Made by a program: the position numbers and the translations under genes. Positions 33,044-41,822 of a DNA stretch of 64,000 bases are shown piece after piece. The stretch lies in NCBI RefSeq assembly GCF_902859765.1, contig NZ_CADIJV010000007.1, positions 62,001 through 126,000 of the forward strand, read 5' to 3'. The number at the start of each line of letters is the position of its first letter. The stretch's first letter is position 1. Under the pieces are notes generated by a model. That model made no database searches and was not told the origin of the DNA. It saw only the letters and a list, made by a program, of their open reading frames with translations. Source of the DNA: Achromobacter pulmonis. GTDB lineage: Bacteria > Pseudomonadota > Gammaproteobacteria > Burkholderiales > Burkholderiaceae_B.

Positions 33044-35610
33044 GCGCGGCCGCCGCCGTCCGGCTTGAAATCCAGCGCCTTCATGGCCGCCGCCAGCGCC
33101 TGCGGCGCATAGCCGTCCCACGGCGCATCGCCAACATCCAGGCGTTCATGGATGTTGGAGATGGTCCACTGGGCGCTGGACCGGACCTGGTCCAGTTCGT
33201 CCCACGCCAGCGGCACCGACACCGCCATCCCCGGCCGCGCGCGCGCCGACCACGCCGCCACCGTGGTGGCGCCGAAGCCGTTGCGCAGGTAGTCGGCGAA
33301 GATCCTGCCGACGCGGTTCTTCGGGCCGCTCTTGGCCACGAACCGCTGCGGCAGGGTGCGGGCCAGATGCGCCACGATGGCCTGCGAAAACGCCTTGACC
33401 GTGTCCCAGCCATACTGGCGGCGCAGCGGCACCACCACGTGCAGGCCCTTGCCACCACTGGTCTTGAGCCAGCTCTGCAATCCGATCTCGTTCAGCAACG
33501 TGCGCAGCAACTGTGCGCCCTGCCGCACCGCGTCCCAGGTCACGCCCTCGCCGGGGTCCAGGTCGAACACCATGCGGTCGGGCTTGCCAATGGCGCGCTT
33601 GACCGCATTCCAGGTATGGAACTCCACCACGTTCATCTGCGCGGCCGACAGGATCGCTTGCGGCGTCGGCACTTCCATCAGCGGCGGATGGTCCGGGTCC
33701 AGGGCCTGCGGCAATGACCTCACGCCCGGCATCGGCGCTTCCAGGTGCTTCTGGAAGAAGAGCTCGCCCTTGATGCCGGCCGGGGCGCGCAGGAACGATA
33801 CCGGGCGGTCCTTCAGGTGGCGCAGCAGCATCGGCGCCACCAGGCCGTAGTAGCGGGCCAGGTCCAGTTTGGTCAGGCCGGTCGACGGATCGATGATGCG
33901 GTCCGGATGCGTAAGCTTGCCGACGGTGGTGGCGGCCTTCTCCGTGTGCTTGCCCGCCGCCATGGTGGTCGTCCTCGTGCTTGTCCTGGCGCTCGCCTCG
34001 CGGCCTTGCCGCGCCGTGCCTCCGGCCTTGGCGTCCCGTATCGTATCCGCACCCATCGCCACCTCCCGCGTGATCGCGCGCACCGGTTTATCGGTGCGCA
34101 GTCCACGGAACACGGGATGGCGCACATGCCCCGATTCCGTCCATTCGCCAAACGACACTTCGGCCACCAGTTCGGGCCGCACCCAGTGCGTGTCACGGCC
34201 GGCGCCCCCCGCCTTGACGCTGGCCTGGCGCGTCCGCAATGCCTGCAGCCGCTGGCGCAGCGCGGCCAGCCCGGCGTCGTCGAACCCGGAGCCGACCTTG
34301 CCGGCGTACACCAGCCGGCCGGCCGCGTCGTGATACGCCAGCAGCAAGGCGCCCAGCCCTACGCGCGTGCCCTTGGGATCGGTATAGCCGACGACGACGA
34401 ATTCCTGCCGCCGCGCGCACTTGAGCTTGAGCCAGCTGTCGCTGCGGCGCGCGACGTAGGGCGAGGACAGGCGCTTGGCGATGATGCCCTCCAGCCCCAT
34501 CTTGCAGGCCGACGCCAGCAGGTCGGCCGGCGCCGCGTCGAAGGCATCGCTAAAGCGCAGCGGGTCGCCGCCGGCGGCCGCCATCACCCGCGCCAGCACC
34601 GCGCGGCGTACCTGCAACGGCTCGCCGCGCAGGTCGCGGCCGGTGACGTAAGGCAGGTCGAACACATAGAACAGGATGGCGTCGGTGCGTTCGCCATCGA
34701 AGGCGTTCTGCAGCGCCTGGAAGCTGGGCGCGCCGTTATCGGCCAGCATCACGATCTCGCCGTCCAGCCACGCCGTCTCCAGCGGCATGCGCCGCAGCGC
34801 CGCCACCAGGTGCGGCAGCCTGGGAGCCCAGTCGTGGCCATTGCGCGTGTACAGGCGCACCTCGCCATGATCCAGCCGCGCCAGCAGCCGGTAGCCGTCG
34901 AATTTCATCTCGTAGAGCCAGTCGTCGCCCGCCTGGGCCGGCACGCCCGCCACCAGCGTGGCCAGTTGCGGCTTGAGTCGCCCAGGCAGGTCGGCCGCCT
35001 TGCCCGGCAACGGGCCCGCCACGGGCGGATCGTCGGGCGGGTCGCCGGGCGCCGCCATGGCGGACGGCGCGACCACGCTGTCGGGCTGTTCGTCGACCAC
35101 GCTGAACTCGCTTTCGGCGCGGGCGAAGTCGTCGCGGTCCTTGACCAGCAGCCAGGGCGGCTGCTTTTCGGACTCACGGCCTTTCATGCGGATCAACGCC
35201 CAGCGCCCGCGCATCTTCTCGCCATGCAGGTCGAACTTCAGGTGCCCGCGCCGATAGCCCTCGGCCGCATCGCCCACGGGCGTCCAGGTGCCGCGGTCCC
35301 AGATGATGACCTTGCCGGCGCCATACTGGCCCTGCGGGATCTCGCCCTCGAAGCGGTTGTAGGCGATGGGATGGTCCTCCACCTGCACCGCCATGCGCTT
35401 GACCGATGGGTCGTAGCTGGGCCCCTTGGGCACGGCCCAGCTCTTCATGGCGCCGTCCAATTCCAGCCGAAAGTCGTAGTGCAGCCGGCTGGCCCAGTGC
35501 TTCTGGATCACGAAAGCGCGCGCGGCCTGGTTGGGCTGACCGCCGCCGGCCGGCTCCGGAGTCAGCGTGAAGTCGCGCTTGGCGCGGTATTTCGCCAGGG
35601 TATCGGCCAT
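33040..35610 (-). CDS. ligD: Multifunctional DNA ligase D (NHEJ)
   Basis: 856 residues in the order 3'-phosphoesterase, ATP-dependent ligase, primase-polymerase. The phosphoesterase part (about 30-180) has HWASRLHYDFRLELDG. The ligase has nucleophile Lys in YEMKFDGYRLL (about residue 236) and LKCARRQEFVVVGYTDPKG. The polymerase part from about 550 has FDLDPGEG, the metal-binding Asp pair, and RAPAGIKGELFFQKH. A GTG two codons upstream (35616) overlaps the Ku stop and is the alternative start. Works with Ku in the next gene to join DNA double-strand breaks. Confidence 0.95.
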   Translation of the reverse strand: MADTLAKYRAKRDFTLTPEPAGGGQPNQAARAFVIQKHWASRLHYDFRLELDGAMKSWAVPKGPSYDPSVKRMAVQVEDHPIAYNRFEGEIPQGQYGAGKVIIWDRGTWTPVGDAAEGYRRGHLKFDLHGEKMRGRWALIRMKGRESEKQPPWLLVKDRDDFARAESEFSVVDEQPDSVVAPSAMAAPGDPPDDPPVAGPLPGKAADLPGRLKPQLATLVAGVPAQAGDDWLYEMKFDGYRLLARLDHGEVRLYTRNGHDWAPRLPHLVAALRRMPLETAWLDGEIVMLADNGAPSFQALQNAFDGERTDAILFYVFDLPYVTGRDLRGEPLQVRRAVLARVMAAAGGDPLRFSDAFDAAPADLLASACKMGLEGIIAKRLSSPYVARRSDSWLKLKCARRQEFVVVGYTDPKGTRVGLGALLLAYHDAAGRLVYAGKVGSGFDDAGLAALRQRLQALRTRQASVKAGGAGRDTHWVRPELVAEVSFGEWTESGHVRHPVFRGLRTDKPVRAITREVAMGADTIRDAKAGGTARQGREASARTSTRTTTMAAGKHTEKAATTVGKLTHPDRIIDPSTGLTKLDLARYYGLVAPMLLRHLKDRPVSFLRAPAGIKGELFFQKHLEAPMPGVRSLPQALDPDHPPLMEVPTPQAILSAAQMNVVEFHTWNAVKRAIGKPDRMVFDLDPGEGVTWDAVRQGAQLLRTLLNEIGLQSWLKTSGGKGLHVVVPLRRQYGWDTVKAFSQAIVAHLARTLPQRFVAKSGPKNRVGRIFADYLRNGFGATTVAAWSARARPGMAVSVPLAWDELDQVRSSAQWTISNIHERLDVGDAPWDGYAPQALAAAMKALDFKPDGGGRA

Positions 35611-35612
35611 GG

Positions 35613-36539
35613 TCACGCCGCCTTCGTGGCTTTCCGAGCCGCCGTCTTGCTCGCCGCTTTGCCGACCGCTTTCCTGGGGGCTTTCTTCGCGGTCTTCTTC
35701 GCGGTCTTTTTTGCCGCCGTCCGCGGCCCGGTCCCGTCCGCGGCCCGGCCCTTCAGGCTGCGTTGCAGCAGTTCGGTCAGGTCGATGACGTTATCGGCGT
35801 AGGCCGGCGATTCCTCCCGCGGTTCGATCACCGTCTCGGTCTTGCCCGCCTTGACCTTGCGCGCCACCAGATCCATGACGGCGGCCTTGAACTCGTCCTT
35901 GTATTGTTCCGGGTCCCAGTGGCCGGACATGTCGTCGACCAGCTTCCGCGCCATCTTCAATTCGCTGGCGCTGGGCGCGGAATCCTTGGCGCCGGCCTTG
36001 GGCAGGTCCAGCTCGTCGGTGCCCTTGACCTCGTCGCCCCAGCGCATCAGGTTCAGCACCAGCGCGTCGCCCGCCGGGATCAGCGCCGCCAGGTGCTGCC
36101 TGGTCTGGATCACCACCCGCGCGATGCCGATCTTGCCGGTTTTGGCCAGCGTATCGCGCAGCAAGGCATAGACCTTCTGGCCCTTGCCGATCGGCGCCAG
36201 GTAGTAGGGCCGCTCCAGGTACACGAACGGCACCTCGCCGGCCTCGACGAATTGCTGGATCTCGATGGTCTGGGTGGTGCGCGGATAGGCGTCGGCGATC
36301 TCTTCGGGGGAAATGATGACGTACTGGCCGTCCTCGTATTCCACCCCCTTGACGATGTTGTCCTTGTCGATCTCCTTGCCGGTGCGCTTGTTGATACGCT
36401 TGTAGCCGACCGGGTCCATCGAGCGTTTGTCGAGCCAGTCGAAGTCCACGCCCGATTCGCTGGTGGCCGTATGCAGGCCCACCGGGATGTGCACCAGCCC
36501 GAACGAAATCGCGCCTTTCCAGATGGTTCGCGTCGCCAT
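35613..36539 (-). CDS. ku: Non-homologous end joining protein Ku
   Basis: 308 residues. The Ku core (about 1-255) starts ATRTIWKGAISFGLVHIPVGL and includes YEDGQYVIISPEEI and FVYLERPYYLAPIGKG. The last 45 residues are an Ala/Lys tail with AAKKTAKKTAKKAPRK, like histone H1 tails, likely giving extra DNA contact. GAGGAGAGCGGCATC precedes the ATG. The stop lies 2 bp before the ligD ATG, so the pair forms one operon. Confidence 0.95.
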   Translation of the reverse strand: MATRTIWKGAISFGLVHIPVGLHTATSESGVDFDWLDKRSMDPVGYKRINKRTGKEIDKDNIVKGVEYEDGQYVIISPEEIADAYPRTTQTIEIQQFVEAGEVPFVYLERPYYLAPIGKGQKVYALLRDTLAKTGKIGIARVVIQTRQHLAALIPAGDALVLNLMRWGDEVKGTDELDLPKAGAKDSAPSASELKMARKLVDDMSGHWDPEQYKDEFKAAVMDLVARKVKAGKTETVIEPREESPAYADNVIDLTELLQRSLKGRAADGTGPRTAAKKTAKKTAKKAPRKAVGKAASKTAARKATKAA

Positions 36540-36707
36540 GATGCCGCTCTCCTCAGGGGCGCCGTTGCCGCCCCGTCCACTGTTTGGGTTGACCGCCTGC
36601 CTGCATTGTCGCAGCGCCGGGCGCGCGCGCCAACGCCGGCATGAGGGTGTCGCGCCAGCAAGCGGCGTGCCCGCCGCGCCCCCAGCCCCCCGGCACGGCC
36701 CAGGCCC

Positions 36708-38024
36708 CTATGGCGTCCCGCCGTCGTCCTCGCGCGTGGCGCGCAGTTTCTTCCACAGGGTCGTGCGGGAAATACCCAGCCGCTTCGCGGCGCTGCCCAG
36801 GTGCCCCCCGGATTCGGCGATGGCCTGCTGGATGGCGCGCTGTTCAGCATGGGTGCGGCGGGTCGCCAGATCCGACGCGCCTTCCAGCTTGAGTTCGGGA
36901 AAGACGTCGCTGGCGTCCAACTCGGGGCTGTCGGCCAATACCACCGCCCGCGCGATCCGGTTTCGCATCTCGCGAATGTTGCCCGGCCAGTCATGGTCGC
37001 CCAATGCCCGCAGCGCCGCGGCCGAAAATCGCTTGCCCATGGCCTGCGGCGACTCCGCCAGCAGGGCTGACGCCAACGGCTCCAGCGCCGCCGGCCGCTC
37101 GCGCAGCGGCGGCAACCCCAGTCGCGCCACTGCCAGCCGGTAATACAGGTCGGCCCGCATGCGCCCCTCGGCCACCGCCGCGTCCAGCGGACCGCAGGTG
37201 CTGGCAATGATGCGGCAGCGGGTCTGGCGGCTCTGGATTTCGCCCAACGGCCGGTACTCGCCGTTCTCCAGCACCCGCAACAGCGCGGACTGGGTCTTGG
37301 GGGCCAGTTCTGCCACCTCGTCGAGATAGAGCGTCCCGGCCTGGGCCTCGGAGAAAAAGCCCTCTCGCGCGGCGTTGGCGCCGCTGAATGCCCCCTTGGC
37401 ATGACCGAACAACAGGCTCTCGGCCAGCTCGGGCGCGATCGAGGCGCAATTGACAGCCACGAACGGCCCCGCCGCGAACGGCGAGCGGGCATGCGCATAG
37501 CGGGCCGCCCGATCCTTGCCCGTCCCGGTTTCGCCTTCCAGCAGCAGCGGCAGGGAACTGGCCGCCAGGCGTTCGAGCTCGCGCGCCAGCGGGCTCGCGG
37601 GATCGTCGAAACGGAATGGGTTGTCGCGCACCTCGCCAGCCACGCCGGCGGGCTGGGCCGCGATCACCGCGCGCATGCGCGCCACCAGCGCGTCGGTGTC
37701 ATAAGGCTTGGTCAGATAATCGCTGGCGCCGGCCGCCACCAGCCTGACCGCCTGCGCGATCTCGCCATAGGCGGTGGCGAACACCACGGTGGCCTGCGCC
37801 AGATAGGGAATCAGGCGCCGGTACAGGTCCTCGCCGGAACCATCCGGCAGGCGGATATCGGCCAGCACGAAGGCGGGACGCTGGCGCGAGCGGCGGAACC
37901 ACTCCACCGCCTGCGCGCAGCTCTGCACCCACTGCGCCGACAGGCCTTCCAGCCGCAGGCGCTGCAACAAGGCCCCGCCCAGCACCGGATCGTCCTCGAT
38001 CAGCAGGATCTGGGTATCGTTCAT
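36708..38024 (-). CDS. Sigma-54-dependent response regulator (NtrC family)
   Basis: 438 residues. Receiver with Asp56 (LADIRLPDG) and Lys in YLTKPYDT. AAA+ domain with Walker A GETGTGKD (164-171), GAFSGA (211-216, the Ser variant of the sigma-54 contact loop GAFTGA) and Walker B GTLYLDEVAEL. A Fis-type helix-turn-helix at the end (LGSAAKRLGISRTTLWKKLRA). The start overlaps the sensor-kinase stop by four bases. It likely activates the divergent tctBA pair through the palindrome at 39541-39560. Confidence 0.93.
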   Translation of the reverse strand: MNDTQILLIEDDPVLGGALLQRLRLEGLSAQWVQSCAQAVEWFRRSRQRPAFVLADIRLPDGSGEDLYRRLIPYLAQATVVFATAYGEIAQAVRLVAAGASDYLTKPYDTDALVARMRAVIAAQPAGVAGEVRDNPFRFDDPASPLARELERLAASSLPLLLEGETGTGKDRAARYAHARSPFAAGPFVAVNCASIAPELAESLLFGHAKGAFSGANAAREGFFSEAQAGTLYLDEVAELAPKTQSALLRVLENGEYRPLGEIQSRQTRCRIIASTCGPLDAAVAEGRMRADLYYRLAVARLGLPPLRERPAALEPLASALLAESPQAMGKRFSAAALRALGDHDWPGNIREMRNRIARAVVLADSPELDASDVFPELKLEGASDLATRRTHAEQRAIQQAIAESGGHLGSAAKRLGISRTTLWKKLRATREDDGGTP

Positions 38025-39406
38025 CGCGGTTGCCCCCCTTGCGGCAATGGAATGCGCACTGAAATCCGCGTGCCCGGCCCCGCCGCGCGCACACGCAAGC
38101 GCCCCTGCATGGCGCGCACCAGGTCGGCGACGATGCCCAGGCCCATGCCGTCGCCGCCGGGCGAGCCGCCCGCCAGCGCCGAGCGCGCATCCGGCGGCAG
38201 TCCGGCGCCGCTGTCCGTCACGTGCAGGCTGAGCCAATGCCGCCCGGCCCGCGCCGCGACGCAGACCGCGCCGCCCGGCGGCGACGCCTGCACCGCATTC
38301 AATACCAGATTGAGCAGCACCTGGCGCACCGGCCCGGCGGGCAAAGGCAAGGCCTGCTCGCCCATCCCCCGGCACGCCAGCGCCACCCGCACCGCGTCCT
38401 TGGCCGCCTGCGACCTGACCATCAGGCGGATATCCTCGATGTCCGCACGCCGCAGCAACGCCGTGCCCGGCCGGAACGTACGCAGGCTGGCGTCGACCAC
38501 GGCCTGCAGCGCCTCGACCCCGCGGTCGATGAAGCCGAGCGACTCCTGCCGCACTTCAGCGCGATCGCCGAACTGCCGCAATGTCTGTACGGCGGTGCGC
38601 AGCCCGCCCAGCGGATTGCGCACTTCATGCGCCAGCGCCGCCGACATGCGGCCGAGCATCGCTTCGCGCTCGATGTGCGCGTGGCGCTGGGCGAAGGCCT
38701 CGCGCTCGCGCACGCTGGCCACCATCCAGTTGTAGGCGGCCAGCAGTTCCTGCAATTCCGGATCGCCGGTGCGCACCGCCATCTCGCGCGGCTGATCCTC
38801 GCGTCCGGCGCGCAACGCCTGGGTCAGCGAGATGATGGGGCGCTGCAGCCGCCGCGCCATGCCGTAGCACAGCCCCGCGCCCAGCAGGCTGACGGCCAGC
38901 CCCACCAGTCCCAGTTCGAGCGCCAGTTCGCGCCGCTGCTGCAGGAATTCGCTGACGTCCAGGTTGGCGATCAGGGTCCCCAGCCGCGGCTGCGCGCTGT
39001 CGAGCAGCCGCCAGGTCCAGACCCCTTCGGAACGCAGGCTGATCAGGCTGCCGGACCCGCCGTGCAAGGCCGCCAGGGGCACCGGCTCCACTTCCGGATA
39101 GCGCGCCACATGCGCCAGCAGACGGTGATCGGCCGTGACCACCGCCAGGGTACGGTCCACCACGCCCAGATGGGTATCGAGCGCGCGATTGAGCACTTCG
39201 GTCATTTGGGCGCCATCGTTGGCGCGCACCGCCGGCAGGATCGCCGCCGACAGTCCGTCCAGGTAGACCTGCCCCAGATTGGCGACCTGGCTGTCGAACT
39301 GGCGCGACAGCCCGTGCAGCGCCAGCGATATCAGCGCGGCGGAAATCACCAGGAACAACAGGGAAACCGCGAGCGGAATCCGCGCGGTAAGCGGCAAGCG
39401 AAACAT
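38021..39406 (-). CDS. Sensor histidine kinase of the NtrB/DctB type
   Basis: 461 residues. Membrane segments at about 10-30 and 163-183 flank a periplasmic sensor of about 130 residues. HAMP region RRLQRPIISLTQALRAG, H box ALAHEVRNPLGGLRT with His260, N box QVLLNLVLNAVQASPPGG, and G boxes DSGAGLPP and GMGLGIVADLV. The start MFRLPLTARIPLA is chosen because the membrane segment begins there; the frame extends 31 codons upstream. Likely senses the substrate of the neighbouring tripartite carrier (inference). Confidence 0.9.
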   Translation of the reverse strand: MFRLPLTARIPLAVSLLFLVISAALISLALHGLSRQFDSQVANLGQVYLDGLSAAILPAVRANDGAQMTEVLNRALDTHLGVVDRTLAVVTADHRLLAHVARYPEVEPVPLAALHGGSGSLISLRSEGVWTWRLLDSAQPRLGTLIANLDVSEFLQQRRELALELGLVGLAVSLLGAGLCYGMARRLQRPIISLTQALRAGREDQPREMAVRTGDPELQELLAAYNWMVASVREREAFAQRHAHIEREAMLGRMSAALAHEVRNPLGGLRTAVQTLRQFGDRAEVRQESLGFIDRGVEALQAVVDASLRTFRPGTALLRRADIEDIRLMVRSQAAKDAVRVALACRGMGEQALPLPAGPVRQVLLNLVLNAVQASPPGGAVCVAARAGRHWLSLHVTDSGAGLPPDARSALAGGSPGGDGMGLGIVADLVRAMQGRLRVRAAGPGTRISVRIPLPQGGQPR

Positions 39407-39540
39407 GATCGGCGCGCATGACAGCAAAAACGTGATTATGCCGTGGCCACTGCCTCCCCCCAATTTGCAAGATTTCGCAAGCGCGCCCGCAGCGGGCAAG
39501 AAGCGTGCCGACCCCGGTTTCGGGCGCTTTTCATCTTGAA

Positions 39541-39560
39541 ATGTTCACTTTTGTGAACAT
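39541..39560. promoter_or_regulatory. Perfect palindrome, likely upstream activator site
   Basis: ATGTTCAC (39541-39548), TTTT, GTGAACAT (39553-39560): an 8-bp perfect inverted repeat. A further TGTTCAC half site sits at 39574-39580. It is about 150 bp upstream of the candidate sigma-54 promoter, the usual distance for an NtrC-family enhancer. Binding by the regulator at 36708-38024 is inferred. Confidence 0.65.
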
Positions 39561-39692
39561 GGCGATTACAGCTTGTTCACCCTTCGTTACTCCCGCGCGC
39601 GCCCCTACCCTCGGCCTCATGGTTATCCCGCAAGCCGGGCGCAAACGAACGAAAGCAGAATGCAAGCCGCCCTCCTTAAAGTCCCGGCTCCC

Positions 39693-39708
39693 TGGGTCGT
39701 GCGCCGCA
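39693..39708 (+). promoter_or_regulatory. Candidate sigma-54 (-24/-12) promoter
   Basis: TGGGTCGTGCGCCGCA has the invariant GG and GC with 10 bp between and matches 8 of 12 positions of TGGCACG-N4-TTGCW; the TT before GC is CC. Transcription would begin about 30 bp before the tctB ATG. Weak on sequence alone, supported by context. Confidence 0.4.
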
Positions 39709-39750
39709 CGGCCCGCGGTCTTGTCATCAACAAAAAACGGGGAGCACGCC

Positions 39751-40236
39751 ATGGGCAGCACCATATTCTCTAGAAAGCGCGATCTGTGGGGAGGCGCATT
39801 CATCGCCCTCTGCGGCGCGCTGACCCTCTTCGAGGCCACCTCATACAACATCGGCGAACTGGCGCGCATGGGGCCGGGATATTTCCCGATGCTGGTGGGG
39901 TGCTTTTTGGTCGCCCTGGGCGTGCTGATCCCCCTCTGCCCCGACCCCGATGAAGTGCAGGAAGAGCAGCTCGAAGAACAGCTGCCGCAGCCGACGCGGC
40001 GCGAGCGTCTGCGTGGCATGGCCTGCATCGCCGCCGGTATCGGGCTGTTCATCGTGCTCGGCCAGACCCTCGGATTCCTGCCGGCCACCTTCGCCCTGGT
40101 GTTCGTTTCCGCGTTGGGGGATACGTCCAACACATACAAATCCGCCGCCATCCTGGCCGCTGCCATGACGCTGTTCGGCGCGATCGTCTTCTCGTGGGCG
40201 CTGCAATTGCAGTTCCCGATGCTGCGCTGGGGTTAA
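39751..40236 (+). CDS. tctB: Tripartite tricarboxylate transporter, small membrane subunit TctB
   Basis: 161 residues, four hydrophobic segments. Family mark: DLWGGAFIALCGALTLFEATSYNIGELARMGPGYFPML. An acidic linker EVQEEQLEEQLPQP lies between segments 2 and 3. GGGGAGCACGCC precedes the ATG; the longer upstream frame crosses the promoter region. tctA follows after 3 bp. Confidence 0.9.
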   Translation: MGSTIFSRKRDLWGGAFIALCGALTLFEATSYNIGELARMGPGYFPMLVGCFLVALGVLIPLCPDPDEVQEEQLEEQLPQPTRRERLRGMACIAAGIGLFIVLGQTLGFLPATFALVFVSALGDTSNTYKSAAILAAAMTLFGAIVFSWALQLQFPMLRWG

Positions 40237-40239
40237 GCC

Positions 40240-41754
40240 ATGGAATTGCTCGATAACGTTCTGCACGGCTTCTCCGTCGCCTTCCAGTGGGAAAACCTGC
40301 TCTGGTCGCTCTTTGGCGTCTTCATGGGCAACATGATCGGCGTGCTGCCCGGCATGGGCGTGCTGGCCGCGATATCCATCCTGCTGCCGCTCACCTACGC
40401 CATGACGCCGGTGGCCGCCCTGATGATGCTGGCCGGCATCTATTACGGCGCGCAATACGGCGGCGGCATCACCTGCATCCTGCTGAACCTGCCCGGCACG
40501 CCGTCGCACGCCGTCACCTGCCTGGACGGCAACCCCCTGGCACGGCGCGGCAAATCCGGCTCGGCCCTGTTCATGCTGGTGCTGGCCTCGTTCATCGGCG
40601 CCAGCGTCGGCATCATCATCATGATCCTGTTCTCGCCGCTGCTGGTGGAAGTCGCCTTCCAGTTCGGTCCGGCCGAGTATTTCTCGATGATGATGCTGGG
40701 GCTGTTCGCCGGCGCGACCCTGGCCAAAGGGTCGGCCATCAAGGGCGTGGCTATGGTGTTCCTGGGCTTGCTGCTTGGCGTGGTCGGCACCGACGTCAAT
40801 ACCGGCACCATCCGCTACGCCTTCGGCGTGATCGAACTGAGCGACGGCGTGCAACTGGTGGCGCTGGCCATGGGCCTGTTCGGCCTGGCGGACTTCTTCG
40901 CCAACGTCAACCGCATCGGCCGGGCCGCCACCGTCGGCAACGCCACCAAGATGTCGGTGCGCCCCGAGCCGGGCGACGTCAAGCAATCGGTCATGCCGAT
41001 CGCGCGCGGCAGCGTCATCGGCGCGGTCCTGGGCATCCTGCCGGGCACCGGCGCGACCATCGCGTCGTTCATGTCCTACGCCGTGGAAAAGCGCGTATCG
41101 AAGACGCCGAACCGCTTCGGCAATGGCGCCATCGAAGGCATCGCCGGCCCCGAGGCGGCCAACAACTCGGCGGCGCAGACCAGCTTCATCCCCACCATGA
41201 GCCTGGGCATCCCCGGGGATTCGGTGATGGCGCTGATGCTGGGCGCGCTGATCATCCATGGCATCCAGCCCGGCCCGCAGATGGTGACCGAGCATGCCGA
41301 CCTGTTCTGGGGGCTGATCGCCAGCTTCTGGATCGGCAACGTCATGCTGGTGGTCATGAACCTGCCCCTGATCGGCGTGTGGGCCAAGCTGCTCAAGGTG
41401 CCCTACAAGTACCTGTTCCCGTCGGCGCTGTTCTTCGTCTGCGTCGGGGTCTACAGCACCAACAACAACCTGTTCGACGTTGGCATGGTGCTGGTGCTGG
41501 GCATGGTCGGCTACCTGTTCCTGAAATTGCATTTCTCGCCCGCGCCGCTGCTGCTCGGCTTCGTGCTGGGACCGATGGTCGAAGAGAACTTCCGCCGCGC
41601 CCTGCTGCTGTCGCGTGGCCAACTGAGCATTTTCATTGACCGCCCGATCAGCGCCGGCTTCGTCTACGCGATTTTCGCGCTGGCCCTGTGGCTGGCCTTC
41701 TCCACCGTTCGCAACCGCTACAAGGTGCGCGCGATGGCGCAGGCGCAATCCTGA
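40240..41754 (+). CDS. tctA: Tripartite tricarboxylate transporter, large permease subunit TctA
   Basis: 504 residues, about 12 hydrophobic segments. Signature loops: GVLPGMGVLAAISILLPLTY (about 34-53) and GILPGTGATIASFMSYAVEKR (about 265-285), plus PEAANNSAAQTSFIPTMSLGIPG. A related but divergent paralogue of the TctA at 23318. No receptor gene is adjacent; one of the three orphan Bug proteins, or one elsewhere, would have to supply substrate. Confidence 0.93.
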   Translation: MELLDNVLHGFSVAFQWENLLWSLFGVFMGNMIGVLPGMGVLAAISILLPLTYAMTPVAALMMLAGIYYGAQYGGGITCILLNLPGTPSHAVTCLDGNPLARRGKSGSALFMLVLASFIGASVGIIIMILFSPLLVEVAFQFGPAEYFSMMMLGLFAGATLAKGSAIKGVAMVFLGLLLGVVGTDVNTGTIRYAFGVIELSDGVQLVALAMGLFGLADFFANVNRIGRAATVGNATKMSVRPEPGDVKQSVMPIARGSVIGAVLGILPGTGATIASFMSYAVEKRVSKTPNRFGNGAIEGIAGPEAANNSAAQTSFIPTMSLGIPGDSVMALMLGALIIHGIQPGPQMVTEHADLFWGLIASFWIGNVMLVVMNLPLIGVWAKLLKVPYKYLFPSALFFVCVGVYSTNNNLFDVGMVLVLGMVGYLFLKLHFSPAPLLLGFVLGPMVEENFRRALLLSRGQLSIFIDRPISAGFVYAIFALALWLAFSTVRNRYKVRAMAQAQS

Positions 41755-41774
41755 TCGTCAACACCAAGCAAGAC

Positions 41775-41802
41775 CCCGGGGCCGCCGCCAGGTGGCCCCG
41801 GG
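41775..41802 (+). other. GC-rich hairpin after tctA
   Basis: CCCGGGGCC (41775-41783) and GGCCCCGGG (41794-41802) form a perfect 9-bp stem with a 10-nt loop. There is no U tract, so it may protect or delimit the tctBA mRNA rather than terminate. Confidence 0.5.
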
Positions 41803-41822
41803 CGCAACACCGGGAGTACGCC

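Larger units (their letters stand above)
39407..39750. other. Divergent regulatory region between sensor kinase and tctB
   Basis: A 344-bp gap without a convincing gene. It contains a perfect palindrome at 39541-39560, an extra half site TGTTCAC at 39574-39580, a candidate -24/-12 promoter at 39693-39708 and GGGGAGCACGCC before tctB. A second GG-N10-GC candidate lies at 39493-39506 but is upstream of the palindrome. Confidence 0.6.

Noticed and set aside
33745-35802. A 685-codon forward frame opposite ligD
   Set aside because: It is antisense to the clearly conserved ligD and start of ku, has Arg/Gln/His-rich low-complexity sequence and no domain; a GC-bias artefact.
39841-41748. A 635-codon reverse frame opposite tctBA
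   Set aside because: Composition is His/Gln/Arg-rich, as expected for the complement of a membrane-protein gene; tctB and tctA are certain.
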